DNA of 60,445 nucleotides from a virus. A program made the translations under genes and the position numbers. The first letter of the stretch is position 1. Each line of letters opens with the position of its first letter. The notes beneath the pieces are model-generated. The model saw nothing but the letters and a program-made list of their open reading frames with translations. It ran no database searches and was not told where the DNA came from. This document shows, one piece after another, positions 6,845-15,735 of this stretch. The stretch is taken from positions 1 through 60,445 of IMG/VR virus record IMGVR_UViG_3300027306_000005; one strand, 5' to 3'.

Positions 6845-8950
6845 ATGCCCAAACGTTACGCCATCAAACGCAAGGAAGCGTCCTTCGACTTGGAGGTCTT
6901 CCGAAACTACTTCGCGGTCGCTTTCAAGTGCATCGAAACGCGCCGCTGGAAGCGGTTTGAGTTGTTCCCTGGGGGAACGCTCGACCGCGCCGGGATCGCA
7001 AAGATTCTGCGCAACTTCCGTATCTACGGGTTCAACAGCATCAGCTTTGACATGCCGATCCTGATGGCCGCAATGGACGGCTTCAGTTGCTCTGAGTTGA
7101 AGAACCTGTGCGACACGATCATCCAAGAGCGGCTGATTTACTTCAAGACCTACGAGCAGTTTGGTATCAATAAGCCACCTGTCTTCGTCGACCACATCGA
7201 CTTGATGAACGTTTCCCCAGGTTCGCCCAACAACAACCTGAGCGGGAAGGGGAGCGGCGAGTGGCCGAGCCTCAAGCTCTACGGTGGCCGGCTGCACACA
7301 CGCAAGATCCAAGAGATGCCCGTGGACTTCACGCGCAACCTCACTGCGCAAGAGATCGAAGAAGTTCGGACGTACCACATCAACGATCTCGATGTGACCA
7401 TCGACATGGTGTCGGACTTGCGCACGCAGATCGATCTTCGTGCAGTGATGTCGGATGAGTACGGCATCGATCTTCGCTCGCGTTCTGACGCTCAGATCGC
7501 CGAGGCAGTCATCCGCGTTGAGGTCGAGCGGCAAAGCGGGAACAAGGTTCCAAAGCCGCAGATCACACCGGGGAAGTTCCGCTATACGCCCCCGTCGTTC
7601 ATCAAGTTCCAGACTCCCGTATTGCAGGAGTTGTTTGACACCGTTTGCAGTGCGAGGTTCACCATTGGCCATGACGGCAAAGTCTACGAGCCACCCGAGA
7701 TCAAGTCCAAGAAGATCACCCTGGACATCCAGACTTACACGTTCGGCATCGGCGGTTTGCATTCCACCGAGAAGCGGGTCTGCTACGTCGATGACGGCAC
7801 CTTCTCGCTTCGTGACCGTGACGTGACGAGCTACTACCCGCGCACGATCCTGAACACCGGCCTGTTTCCCAAACAGCTTGGAATTTACTTCCCGAAGGTG
7901 TACGAGGGCATTCTCGTTCGTCGGGTCACTGCGAAAGACGCAGGAGACAAGAACACCGCAGAGACACTGAAGATCGTTTTGAACGGCACTTTCGGGAAGC
8001 TGGGTCAAGGCACGTCGATCCTCTACGCGCCCAACCTGCTCATCCAGACCACCGTCACAGGTCAGCTTGCGATCTTCATGCTGATCGAGCGCCTCGTGCT
8101 TGCCGGCATCACGGTGATCTCGGCCAACACCGACGGCATCGTCAGCAAGGTTCCCAAGAACCTCGAAGATCGGTTCTTCTGGATCTGCCACGATTGGGAG
8201 GTCGACACCGGCTACGGCACGGAGGAAGTTCGATACAAGGCCCTCTACTCTCGCGACGTCAACAACTACATCGCGCTGTACGAAGAGAAGGACAAGGCCA
8301 CAGGTCAGGTCAAGATCAAGGCCAAGCGCAAGGGAGCCTACGGTGAACGCGGCCCCGGGCTCTCTGGCGCCGCTGGTCAGAAACACAACCCTGATGCGGA
8401 AATCTGCTCCATCGCGGTCATCGAGTACCTCAAGAACGGCACTCCCATCGAGACCACGATTGAGGACTGTGAAGACTTTCGCAAGTTCGTCATCGTGCGT
8501 CGCGTGGCCGGTGGTGCTGTGCTGCGCGGCGAGTTCATCGGCAAGGTTGTCCGGTGGTATCAAAGCACAGAGTCGGATGAGCCTTTGCGGTACGAGAAGA
8601 ACGGCAACAAGGTTCCATCGTCAGAAGGTGCAAAACCGGCGATGGTTCTCCCGGACGAGTTCCCCGATGACATCGACTACGAATGGTACGTGCGCGAGGC
8701 ATACGCGATCCTCTCTGACATCGGTGCCGGTGAAGGTGACCCGAACTTGGCCGGTCGCGCAGGCGTGATGTTTGGTCGGGCTCCCGATCAGAAGACGATC
8801 CACCGTGTGAAGCTGCCCGATGGCACAGCAATGTGCGGCAAGGAGCTTGCAAACTTCCGTGATCGTTGGGTGGAGTATCCGGACGGCGTGCCGATGGGCA
8901 TGCGTCTTTGCTCGAAGTGCGTCAAGTGCGTTGACGAGGATGATCTGTGA
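6845..8950 (+). CDS. family B DNA polymerase with 3'-5' exonuclease domain
   Basis: 701 aa phage replicase. The exonuclease domain has ExoI FDLEVF (Asp15, Glu17), ExoII YGFNSISFDMP (Asn64, Asp69) and ExoIII YHINDLD (about 177-183). The polymerase domain has motif A DVTSYYP (about 326), motif B KIVLNGTFGKLG (about 378) and motif C SANTDGIV (about 428). It is short for family B and lacks an obvious TPR1 insertion, so it is not clearly a protein-primed enzyme. The last about 50 residues have four cysteines (AMCGKEL, CSKCVKC), a possible metal-binding extension. The end is DEDDL. Its stop overlaps the start of the VRR-NUC gene (TGATG). Confidence 0.85.
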   Translation: MPKRYAIKRKEASFDLEVFRNYFAVAFKCIETRRWKRFELFPGGTLDRAGIAKILRNFRIYGFNSISFDMPILMAAMDGFSCSELKNLCDTIIQERLIYFKTYEQFGINKPPVFVDHIDLMNVSPGSPNNNLSGKGSGEWPSLKLYGGRLHTRKIQEMPVDFTRNLTAQEIEEVRTYHINDLDVTIDMVSDLRTQIDLRAVMSDEYGIDLRSRSDAQIAEAVIRVEVERQSGNKVPKPQITPGKFRYTPPSFIKFQTPVLQELFDTVCSARFTIGHDGKVYEPPEIKSKKITLDIQTYTFGIGGLHSTEKRVCYVDDGTFSLRDRDVTSYYPRTILNTGLFPKQLGIYFPKVYEGILVRRVTAKDAGDKNTAETLKIVLNGTFGKLGQGTSILYAPNLLIQTTVTGQLAIFMLIERLVLAGITVISANTDGIVSKVPKNLEDRFFWICHDWEVDTGYGTEEVRYKALYSRDVNNYIALYEEKDKATGQVKIKAKRKGAYGERGPGLSGAAGQKHNPDAEICSIAVIEYLKNGTPIETTIEDCEDFRKFVIVRRVAGGAVLRGEFIGKVVRWYQSTESDEPLRYEKNGNKVPSSEGAKPAMVLPDEFPDDIDYEWYVREAYAILSDIGAGEGDPNLAGRAGVMFGRAPDQKTIHRVKLPDGTAMCGKELANFRDRWVEYPDGVPMGMRLCSKCVKCVDEDDL

Positions 8951-9240
8951 TGGGCAGTTTCTTTGAGCGCACGAGTCGTGAGCGAGCCGACGTGGAAGCG
9001 CCGGCAATCAAGTTTGCGCAACGCCGTGGTTGGTGGCACACCAAGATCACCTCTCCAACGCGAGACTCTCTTCCCGATGACTTGTTTGTGCGCAATGGCG
9101 TCTACATCTGGTGGGAGTTCAAGGCCCCAGGTGAAGAGCCCACATCAAAGCAACGTCTTCGGCACCGGCAGATGTGCGAACGCGGCATGGACGTGAGGTG
9201 GACGGACAACCTCGAAGACTTCAAGAGGCAGATGCAATGA
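8950..9240 (+). CDS. VRR-NUC domain nuclease
   Basis: 96 aa from the ATG at 8950, with a GTG directly before it as an alternative. The protein shows SPTRDSLPDDLFVRNGVYIW followed by WEFKAPGEEPTSKQ and a final RWTDNLEDF, the usual pattern of stand-alone VRR-NUC enzymes, which are PD-(D/E)XK nucleases acting on branched DNA. The catalytic set would be D (LPDDLF) and ExK (EFK). It partners the SNF2 helicase that follows with an ATGA overlap. Confidence 0.8.
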   Translation: MGSFFERTSRERADVEAPAIKFAQRRGWWHTKITSPTRDSLPDDLFVRNGVYIWWEFKAPGEEPTSKQRLRHRQMCERGMDVRWTDNLEDFKRQMQ

Positions 9241-10838
9241 GTTTCTGCATGGCCGAGTTCATCGCGGAGAAGTTTGCTCATGTCGAGTATCGACGCGATG
9301 AGATGCACCCGTACCAGAGAGAGGGTTACGACTTTCTTCGCAAGAACCCTTTCTCTGCGCTGTTCATCGACATGGGGATGGGCAAAACAGTCACGTCGTT
9401 GACGCTCATCGTCGACCTCATCTGCTCCTTCGAGACCCCGAAGGTACTGGTGATCGGCCCGCTCAAGGTTGCCACCGACACATGGCCGAACGAGATCAAG
9501 AAGTGGAACCACACTGCGGTTTTGAACTACACCCTCATTCGCTGCGAGGATGACAACCCGGAGCTTGTCGAGGCAATGCGTGTCGCTCGACGCGAGGCTC
9601 GAAGCATCGGCTTAGGCGGCAATCAGGTCGAGAAGTATGTTCAAACTGTCCGTGCGAAGACCAAGGCTGACATCTTGGCTCGCAAGGCTTCGGATGGGAA
9701 CTCGGTTCACATCATCAACCGAGAAGAGGTTGAGTGGCTTGTTCAGTTCCATGGGCGGAAGTGGCCATATCGAACGGTGTTCATCGACGAGAGCAGTGCG
9801 TTCAAGGACCACACCACGATCAGGTTCAAGGCTCTTGCAAAGGTTCGCAAGACCCCTGGTTTGATCACTCGGATGCATCTGCTCACGGCAACACCGGCAG
9901 CAGAGACCTATGAGCACCTGTTTGCCCAAATCTACTTGCTCGATGCCGGTGAGCGTTTCGGCAAGCACATCACCAAGTTCAGGAACGAGTTCTTCACATA
10001 CAACGCCTACTCTCGCAAGTACAAGATCCGACCGAACTGCGAACAGATCATCCTCGACAAGATCAAGGACATTTGCTTGGTCATGCGGGCGAAGGACTAC
10101 CTCGATCTTGAAGAGCCAACTCTCGCGCCTCGCGAAGTGATCCTCTCAGAGGCACAGATGCGTCTCTACAAGAGCATGGAGGAAGAGGGCTACGTCAAGC
10201 TACCTGACGGCACCGAGATCGATGCTGAAACCGCCGCTGCGCTATCTGGCAAGCTGCTCCAGATGTCCTCGGGTGTGCTGTACGAAACCTTCGAGCTTGG
10301 TGATTGGGAGTCCGAGGACGTACGCAAGGTCAAGCGCGTTCATCAGTTGCACGATCACAAGATCGAGATGCTGCGGCAGATCGTCGAAGAGTGCCCTGGT
10401 GAGCCGCTGCTTGTTGGCTATCACTTCAAGTCCTCTCTTGACAGACTGAAGAAGGCGTTCCCCAAGGGTGTCGCCATGGACAAGGAGGGGCGGTGCATCA
10501 AGGACTGGAACGCACGCAAGATCCCGATGCTCTTCATTCACCCTCAGTCAGGTGGCCACGGCTTGAACATGCAGAAGGGTGGCCATAACCTCATCTTCTT
10601 CGATCTCCCGTGGTCGCTTGAACTGTTTCTGCAACTCATCGGTCGCTTGGCGCGTCAAGGTCAGAAGAATCCTGTTCTCGTGCAACCCCTGATCGCCAAG
10701 GGAACCCTTGACGAGTACGTCTACAAGCAACTGATCAACAAACGGGACGCTCAAGAAATGTTGTTCCGAATGCTCAAGAGAATGATCAAGAAAGCCAAAG
10801 AACGTCAGGCTTTGAGGGAGCTTGACCTCGCTCTTTAA
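9237..10838 (+). CDS. SNF2-family DNA helicase/translocase
   Basis: 533 aa, starting at the ATG that overlaps the VRR-NUC stop. N-terminal RecA-like domain: HPYQREGYDFL (Q-motif region), Walker A DMGMGKT (about 45-51), FIDESSAFKD (Walker B, about 181-190), and LTATPA (motif III). C-terminal domain: HPQSGGHGLNMQKGG (motif V) and IGRLARQGQ (motif VI, about 466-474). These are hallmarks of SF2 SNF2-like translocases found next to VRR-NUC genes in phage replication modules. It is the last gene before a strong terminator. Confidence 0.85.
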   Translation: MSFCMAEFIAEKFAHVEYRRDEMHPYQREGYDFLRKNPFSALFIDMGMGKTVTSLTLIVDLICSFETPKVLVIGPLKVATDTWPNEIKKWNHTAVLNYTLIRCEDDNPELVEAMRVARREARSIGLGGNQVEKYVQTVRAKTKADILARKASDGNSVHIINREEVEWLVQFHGRKWPYRTVFIDESSAFKDHTTIRFKALAKVRKTPGLITRMHLLTATPAAETYEHLFAQIYLLDAGERFGKHITKFRNEFFTYNAYSRKYKIRPNCEQIILDKIKDICLVMRAKDYLDLEEPTLAPREVILSEAQMRLYKSMEEEGYVKLPDGTEIDAETAAALSGKLLQMSSGVLYETFELGDWESEDVRKVKRVHQLHDHKIEMLRQIVEECPGEPLLVGYHFKSSLDRLKKAFPKGVAMDKEGRCIKDWNARKIPMLFIHPQSGGHGLNMQKGGHNLIFFDLPWSLELFLQLIGRLARQGQKNPVLVQPLIAKGTLDEYVYKQLINKRDAQEMLFRMLKRMIKKAKERQALRELDLAL

Positions 10839-10851
10839 GGTAATGTACACT
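10822..10851 (+). promoter_or_regulatory. possible promoter at the end of the helicase gene
   Basis: TTGACC (10822-10827) and TACACT (10846-10851) with an 18-bp spacer, overlapping the helicase stop. A GTACAC(C/T)TCACT string shared with the 3513-3524 region follows. A terminator lies 48 bp downstream, so the promoter would need read-through. Weak evidence. Confidence 0.25.
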
Positions 10852-10898
10852 TCACTTGCTCGATGCGGGGGTTGTGTCGAGTGATGTGAGTGGTGCGG

Positions 10899-10937
10899 AC
10901 GGGTACAGAGGGAAACTTCTGTACCCGTTTCTTCTTT
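10899..10937 (+). terminator. rho-independent terminator of replication operon
   Basis: An 11-bp perfect stem (ACGGGTACAGA at 10899-10909 with its complement at 10918-10928), an 8-nt loop and the tail TTCTTCTTT. It separates the replication operon from the small regulator and late genes. Confidence 0.88.
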
Positions 10938-10962
10938 GCAAATAGGTTTTCACTGATATGGG

Positions 10963-10981
10963 ATATATTCAGTGAATATAT
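10963..10981. promoter_or_regulatory. palindromic operator, copy 2 (perfect)
   Basis: ATATATTCAGTGAATATAT is a perfect 19-bp palindrome centred on 10972. Its last two bases are the AT of the ATG of the gene at 10980, so a bound protein would cover the translation start region and very likely the transcription start. Other copies are at 52-70 and 55071-55089. Confidence 0.75.
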
Positions 10982-11222
10982 GCCTTCAGCCACCCCCAAC
11001 CCACTGCTTGTCTCCCTGGAGTCCAGAACGGGGCTCGGGCCGACCTACGCCGCTGCGTTGCTGGGTATGCCCTACATCACCTACTCACAGTACCGCTCGG
11101 GCAAACGCCCGCTCAAGGCGACCGTGGTTCGGCACATCGAGCTTGTGCTGTTCCTCAACCCCGAGCAACTCCTGATCTGGATCGAAAGCCATGCCCGTCA
11201 GCCAAATATCGACCAAGCGTAA
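10980..11222 (+). CDS. small HTH-like protein before terminase
   Basis: 80 aa from ATG 10980. An in-frame GTG at 10890 would place the terminator and operator inside the gene, so it is rejected. The sequence GLGPTYAAALLGMPYITYSQ, then YRSGKRPLKATVVRHIELVL, looks like a compact Cro/CI-type helix-turn-helix. No ribosome site precedes the ATG; the operator palindrome abuts it, so the mRNA may be leaderless. It is a good candidate for the protein that binds the three palindromes and regulates itself. It overlaps the TerS gene by 32 bp. Confidence 0.6.
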   Translation: MPSATPNPLLVSLESRTGLGPTYAAALLGMPYITYSQYRSGKRPLKATVVRHIELVLFLNPEQLLIWIESHARQPNIDQA

Positions 11223-11811
11223 CCAAAAGAGCCTGGATGACCGCAGCCAGGAGATGCTCTTCGAGGGGCTGAACCTCTCGCAGCTTGGGCTCGCATTCAA
11301 CATGGACATCCGGGCAGTCCAACAAAAGCTCCACGGCGTGGCCCCATCCACTGTTCGCCACGGCTCGAAGGTGTGGCTCCTGGCCGATGCGGCTCCGTAC
11401 CTTGTGAAGCCCAAGGTAGACGTGGAGACCTACATCAAGTCGATGAGCCACAGCGATCTACCCAAGCACCTGACGAAGGAGTTTTGGGCGGGCCAGCGTG
11501 CACGGCAGGAGTTCATGCTCAAGGAGGGCGACCTCTGGCCGACACCAATGGTCGTTGAGAACGTCGGTGAGCTTATGAAGGTGATGGCCATGGCCTTAAA
11601 GCTGCTCGGCGACACCGTGGACCGCCAAGCAGAACTCACTCCAAAACAGCGCAAGATCATCACCGAGATCGTGGACGCAACTCTCAAGGATCTGGTCAGG
11701 TCCGTTGAAGAACGCTTCGGAAAGGCGAAGTCGCGAATCGAGGCTGAGGCAGCTATCGTTGCTGAATCGCGCAAGGTTGCCGAAGAAGAGGACGACGATG
11801 AGTCGCTATAA
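11191..11811 (+). CDS. terS: terminase small subunit (DUF1441/Nu1-like)
   Basis: 206 aa. It would recognise the cos region and load the large subunit. The N-terminal part (LNLSQLGLAFNMDIRAVQQK, then VWLLADAAPYLV) has the DNA-binding winged-helix pattern of Nu1/DUF1441 proteins. The C-terminal half is a long charged helix (about 130-200). The protein ends EEEDDDESL, an acidic tail like those of several other proteins here. It is directly followed, with an overlap, by the large subunit. Confidence 0.8.
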   Translation: MPVSQISTKRNQKSLDDRSQEMLFEGLNLSQLGLAFNMDIRAVQQKLHGVAPSTVRHGSKVWLLADAAPYLVKPKVDVETYIKSMSHSDLPKHLTKEFWAGQRARQEFMLKEGDLWPTPMVVENVGELMKVMAMALKLLGDTVDRQAELTPKQRKIITEIVDATLKDLVRSVEERFGKAKSRIEAEAAIVAESRKVAEEEDDDESL

Positions 11812-13864
11812 GCACATTGGCGAAATCTTCGTCGAACTCGCAACGATCTTTCGCCCGCCTGAGCGCATGTCGCCGGCCAAGGCGGCTGAAGAGTACCGCT
11901 ACGTCAACTCCCCTGGTTCTTACGTGGGCAAGTGGTTGAACAAGACCACACCGTACATGGTTGAGCCGGCAAACACCTTTGCCTCTCGCGATTTCATCGG
12001 TGAGGTGTTCGTCGGCCCCGCTCAATCCGGCAAGACCGACTCGTTGGTGCTCAACAGCTTGGTGTACTCGATCAAGGTTGAGCCGATGGACATCATGGTG
12101 GTGTGTCCCACCATGCTTGCGGCTCGCGACTTCTCGATGCGGCGTATTGACCGTCTGCATCGGCATAGCGAGAAGGTTGGCGCGATGCTGCTACCCGGAG
12201 CCGAGAACGACAACACGTTCGACAAGCACTACCGCACGGGCATGATGCTCTCGCTGTCCTGGCCAACGCCAACTGAACTGGCGGGTAAGCCGATTCCGCG
12301 TGTGATCTTGACTGACCGTGATCGCATGGACGATGACGTCGATGGTGACGGTGAACCCTTCGACTTGGCCTCGAAGCGGACCACCACCTTCGGCTCGTAC
12401 GCCATGACCGTTGCCGAGTCGTCACCTTCTCGTGAGGTGGACAACCTCAAGTGGATTCGGACATCGCCCCATGAGGCCCCGCCGTGCAAGGGAATTTTGG
12501 CTCTTTACAACCGTGGTGATCGTCGTCGCTGGTATTGGCCTTGCCCTGACTGCTCGCGCTATTTCGAGGGCAACTTCTCGATGCTGCTGTGGGACAAACA
12601 GCCGGGGATGACCAACCTCGAAGCTGCCGACAGCACGCGGATGGTTTGCCCACATTGCAGCTACAAGATCCACCCTGACGAGCGTGACGAGATGCAGCAG
12701 TGGGGTTTGTGGGTCAAGGATGGGCAGGCTGTTGACGAGAGCGGGCAGATCATCGGGCCAGCGCCGCGAACCCGGATTGCTTCGTTCTGGCTCAACGGCG
12801 TTGCTGCTGCCTTCACCAACTGGCGCAGCCTCGTTGCGATGTACCTCGATGCAAACGATGAGTACGAACGAACCGGCTCCGAGGAAGCACTCAAGAAGTT
12901 CTACAACAACGACCTAGGTGAGCCGTACTACCCCAAGTCGATGTCGGACCTCGGGCGTCTGCCTGAGACCCTCAAGAGCCGCGCAGAACATCTGCCGGAA
13001 CGTGAGGTTCCTGACAACGTGCGGTTCCTCATCGCCAACGTTGACGTGCAGAAGAACAGCTTCGCCGTGCAGGTTCACGGGGTTCTTCCTGGGACACCTT
13101 TCGACAGCGTGCTCATCGACAGGTTCGACATCAGGAAGTCAGATCGTGTTGACGCAGATGGTGACCGCGAATGGGTGAGGCCCCACGCGAACGCCGAGGA
13201 CTGGTACAAGATCGCCGAGCACGTCATTGATCGGGAGTACCCCTTGGCCGATGGCTCTGGTCGAATGATGTCGATCAAGTTCACGACTTGCGACTCGGGT
13301 GGTAAAGAAGGGGTCACCACCCGGGCCTACGAGTTCTATCGTTGGCTTCGTGCGCAGAACCGTCATCGCCGGTTCATCCTCACGAAGGGTGAAACTAAGC
13401 CGAACCAGCCGCGCACTCGCGTGAGCTACCCGGACGCGACTCGGAGGGATGTTAAGTCTGCTGCGCGTGGCGACGTCCCCGTTCTGATCTTGAACTCCAA
13501 CATGCTGAAGGACGACCTCAACGGACGCTTGGATTGCCTAACGCCAGGGGCCGGCATGTTCCGATTCCCTGATTGGGTATCTGACTCATTGTTCGGTGAG
13601 TTTTGCAGCGAGATTCGCACGCCTAAGGGTTGGGAGAAACCTAGCGGCGTGAAGAATGAAGGCTGGGACTTGGCCTACTACTTCATTGGAGTTTGCGTCT
13701 CAGAACTGATTCGCGTTGAGAGCATCGATTGGTCTAAGCCGCCTTCGTGGGCAGAGGTTTGGGACAAGAATGATTTGGTGCGGCACGCTGACGAATCCGC
13801 GCCCTTTGCGCATAACGTAGAATCCGCTTATGATTTCGGGCAACTTGGGAAAGCCCTAGCCTAA
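11798..13864 (+). CDS. terL: terminase large subunit (lambda GpA family)
   Basis: 688 aa, starting at the ATG inside the end of the small-subunit gene. ATPase: Walker A FVGPAQSGKT (71-80) and the Walker B region RVILTDRDRMDDD. It is preceded by YRYVNSPGSYVGKW, typical of GpA. A four-Cys element (CPDC...CPHC, about 249-290) resembles the zinc element of this family. The nuclease half has IANVDVQKN, TTCDSGGKEGVTTRAYEFYR and NEGWDLAYY. It cuts at cos and translocates DNA into the prohead, in agreement with the 12-nt terminal repeat. Confidence 0.92.
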   Translation: MSRYKHIGEIFVELATIFRPPERMSPAKAAEEYRYVNSPGSYVGKWLNKTTPYMVEPANTFASRDFIGEVFVGPAQSGKTDSLVLNSLVYSIKVEPMDIMVVCPTMLAARDFSMRRIDRLHRHSEKVGAMLLPGAENDNTFDKHYRTGMMLSLSWPTPTELAGKPIPRVILTDRDRMDDDVDGDGEPFDLASKRTTTFGSYAMTVAESSPSREVDNLKWIRTSPHEAPPCKGILALYNRGDRRRWYWPCPDCSRYFEGNFSMLLWDKQPGMTNLEAADSTRMVCPHCSYKIHPDERDEMQQWGLWVKDGQAVDESGQIIGPAPRTRIASFWLNGVAAAFTNWRSLVAMYLDANDEYERTGSEEALKKFYNNDLGEPYYPKSMSDLGRLPETLKSRAEHLPEREVPDNVRFLIANVDVQKNSFAVQVHGVLPGTPFDSVLIDRFDIRKSDRVDADGDREWVRPHANAEDWYKIAEHVIDREYPLADGSGRMMSIKFTTCDSGGKEGVTTRAYEFYRWLRAQNRHRRFILTKGETKPNQPRTRVSYPDATRRDVKSAARGDVPVLILNSNMLKDDLNGRLDCLTPGAGMFRFPDWVSDSLFGEFCSEIRTPKGWEKPSGVKNEGWDLAYYFIGVCVSELIRVESIDWSKPPSWAEVWDKNDLVRHADESAPFAHNVESAYDFGQLGKALA

Positions 13865-13880
13865 TTCGGAGAATTTCCAC

Positions 13881-14108
13881 ATGCCGTTGACGACCGAACA
13901 GAAACTGGAAGAAGCCGAAAAGGCTTACCACGCACTCGTGACCGGCACGAGCCCGCGAGTGATCGTCGACCGCAACGGTGAGCGTGTGGAGTTCACCGCT
14001 GCCAACCGACAAGGCTTGGCCAGTTACATCACCGAATTGAAGATGGCTCTCGGTCTGCTGACCCCCAACGCGCTGCCCGTCAACGGTCCCGCACAGTTCC
14101 TGTTCTGA
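13881..14108 (+). CDS. head-tail connector, lambda gpW-like
   Basis: 75 aa. EKLEEAEKAYHAL-type helices, then a short beta hairpin (SPRVIVDRNGERVEFTAAN) and a final helix (LASYITELKMAL) match gpW, which plugs the portal after packaging. The position between terminase and portal is as in lambda. Confidence 0.75.
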   Translation: MPLTTEQKLEEAEKAYHALVTGTSPRVIVDRNGERVEFTAANRQGLASYITELKMALGLLTPNALPVNGPAQFLF

Positions 14109-14109
14109 T

Positions 14110-15735
14110 ATGGCCAAAACTCCAACCACCACCGAGATCGTCCCTGTTGAGCAGAAAGCCATCGGTGGTGGCTTGGAGGGCGCCGAGCGCACGACGCGGG
14201 AAACCTTCAATTGGGCACCGGCCGTCATCTCGCCTGATCGACAGATCAACCCGAACAAGGAGATGGCCGACGCCCGCTCCTTGGATTCGGTGCAGAACGA
14301 CGGCTTTGCGATGGGAGCCGTTGGCACCCACCGTGACAGCATCGTCGGAAGTCAGTTCCGTCTCAACGCACAACCGAACATCGATGTGCTCGGTGCTGAC
14401 GAAGGCTGGCTTGAAGAGTTCCAGCGGCAGACCGAAAGCCGCTTCAACTTGATGGCTCAAAGCGAAGAGTGCTGGTTCGACGCTTCCGGTCGCAACACCT
14501 TCACCAACATGGTCCGCTTGGCCGTCGTCGGTGAAATCCTGACGGGCGAGGTGCTCGCCACTGCTGAGTGGTTACGCTCAACGTTGCGTCCCTTCAGCAC
14601 AGCGATCCAGATGGTCTCCCCGAGCCGTCTTTCGAACCCCGACAACACCTCCGACACACGCTACCTGCGCCGGGGGGTGGCAATCGACCGTTTCGGCCGA
14701 CCGCTGGGCTACCACATCCGAGCATCGCACCCGACCGACTTCTACAACGACATGGAAGTCAACCGTTGGATCTACGTGCCTGCTCGCAAGCCGTGGGGCC
14801 GTCGTCAGGTGCTGCACATCATCCAGCAGATGCGCCCCGACCAGACTCGCGGCATCAGCGACATGGTGGCCGTGCTCAAGAACATGCGCATGACCAAGAA
14901 GTTCCGCGACGTGACGTTGCAGAACGCCGTGGTCAACGCCAGTTACGCCGCAGCGGTCGAATCTGAGCTTCCGCGTGAAGTGGTGTTCGGTGCGCTTGGT
15001 GCAGGGCAGCCGGGCTTTGCTGACATGCTCAGCACCTTCATGACGGCACTGAACCAGTACGTCTCTGCCTCGGACAACATCGCCATCGACGGCGTGAAGA
15101 TCCCCCATCTGTTCCCTGGCACGAAGCTCAACCTCAAGCCGATGGGTACACCGGGTGGTATCGGCACCGACTTCGAAGAGTCGCTTCTGCGCCACACGGC
15201 TGCAACCCTGGGCTTGAGCTACGAGCAGTTCGCCAAGGACTACTCCAAGACCAACTACTCGTCGGCCCGTGCATCCATGGGTGAGACCGAGAAGCACATG
15301 GCCGCTCGCAAGAAGGCCGTGGCTGATCGCTTCGCGTCGATGATCTACGCTTTGTGGTTCGAAGAAGAACTCAATGCCGGCAACATCCCGATGCCACCGG
15401 GCAAGACGGCTGAAATCTTCTACAACCCGGTGATGCGCGAGGCGCTCCTGAATCATTCGTGGATTGGCGCTGGTCGTGGCCAGATCGACGAGAAGAAGGA
15501 AACGGAGTCGGCGATCCTGCGCATTCAGAACAACCTTTCGACTTTGGAATCCGAGTGCGCTCGCCTTGGTCAGGACTACCGTCACATCCTTCGTCAGCGG
15601 GCACGCGAGCAAAAGATGCTGAAGGAATTGGACCTGATGCCGCCTGCACCGCAACAGATGGGGCAGAATGCGACCCAGGATTCCACGAATGGTTCGGACG
15701 AGAACCAGCACGACGGAGAGAAGAAAGATGTCTGA
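14110..15735 (+). CDS. portal protein (lambda gpB family)
   Basis: 541 aa. It forms the dodecameric ring at the capsid vertex through which DNA passes. Family features include ARSLDSVQNDGFAMGAVGTH and DSIVGSQFRLNAQPN near the N-terminus, MVSPSRLSNPDN, a central VPARKPWGRRQVLHI, and RASMGETEKHMAARKKAVAD in the last third. The length is typical. Its stop overlaps the protease start. Confidence 0.9.
   Translation: MAKTPTTTEIVPVEQKAIGGGLEGAERTTRETFNWAPAVISPDRQINPNKEMADARSLDSVQNDGFAMGAVGTHRDSIVGSQFRLNAQPNIDVLGADEGWLEEFQRQTESRFNLMAQSEECWFDASGRNTFTNMVRLAVVGEILTGEVLATAEWLRSTLRPFSTAIQMVSPSRLSNPDNTSDTRYLRRGVAIDRFGRPLGYHIRASHPTDFYNDMEVNRWIYVPARKPWGRRQVLHIIQQMRPDQTRGISDMVAVLKNMRMTKKFRDVTLQNAVVNASYAAAVESELPREVVFGALGAGQPGFADMLSTFMTALNQYVSASDNIAIDGVKIPHLFPGTKLNLKPMGTPGGIGTDFEESLLRHTAATLGLSYEQFAKDYSKTNYSSARASMGETEKHMAARKKAVADRFASMIYALWFEEELNAGNIPMPPGKTAEIFYNPVMREALLNHSWIGAGRGQIDEKKETESAILRIQNNLSTLESECARLGQDYRHILRQRAREQKMLKELDLMPPAPQQMGQNATQDSTNGSDENQHDGEKKDV

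Noticed and set aside
6746-8563. 605-aa minus-strand open frame opposite the polymerase
   Set aside because: Shadow of the family B polymerase gene; no motifs and biased composition.
10890-11222. Longer start (GTG 10890) for the small HTH-like gene
   Set aside because: It would place the terminator hairpin and operator inside the coding sequence.
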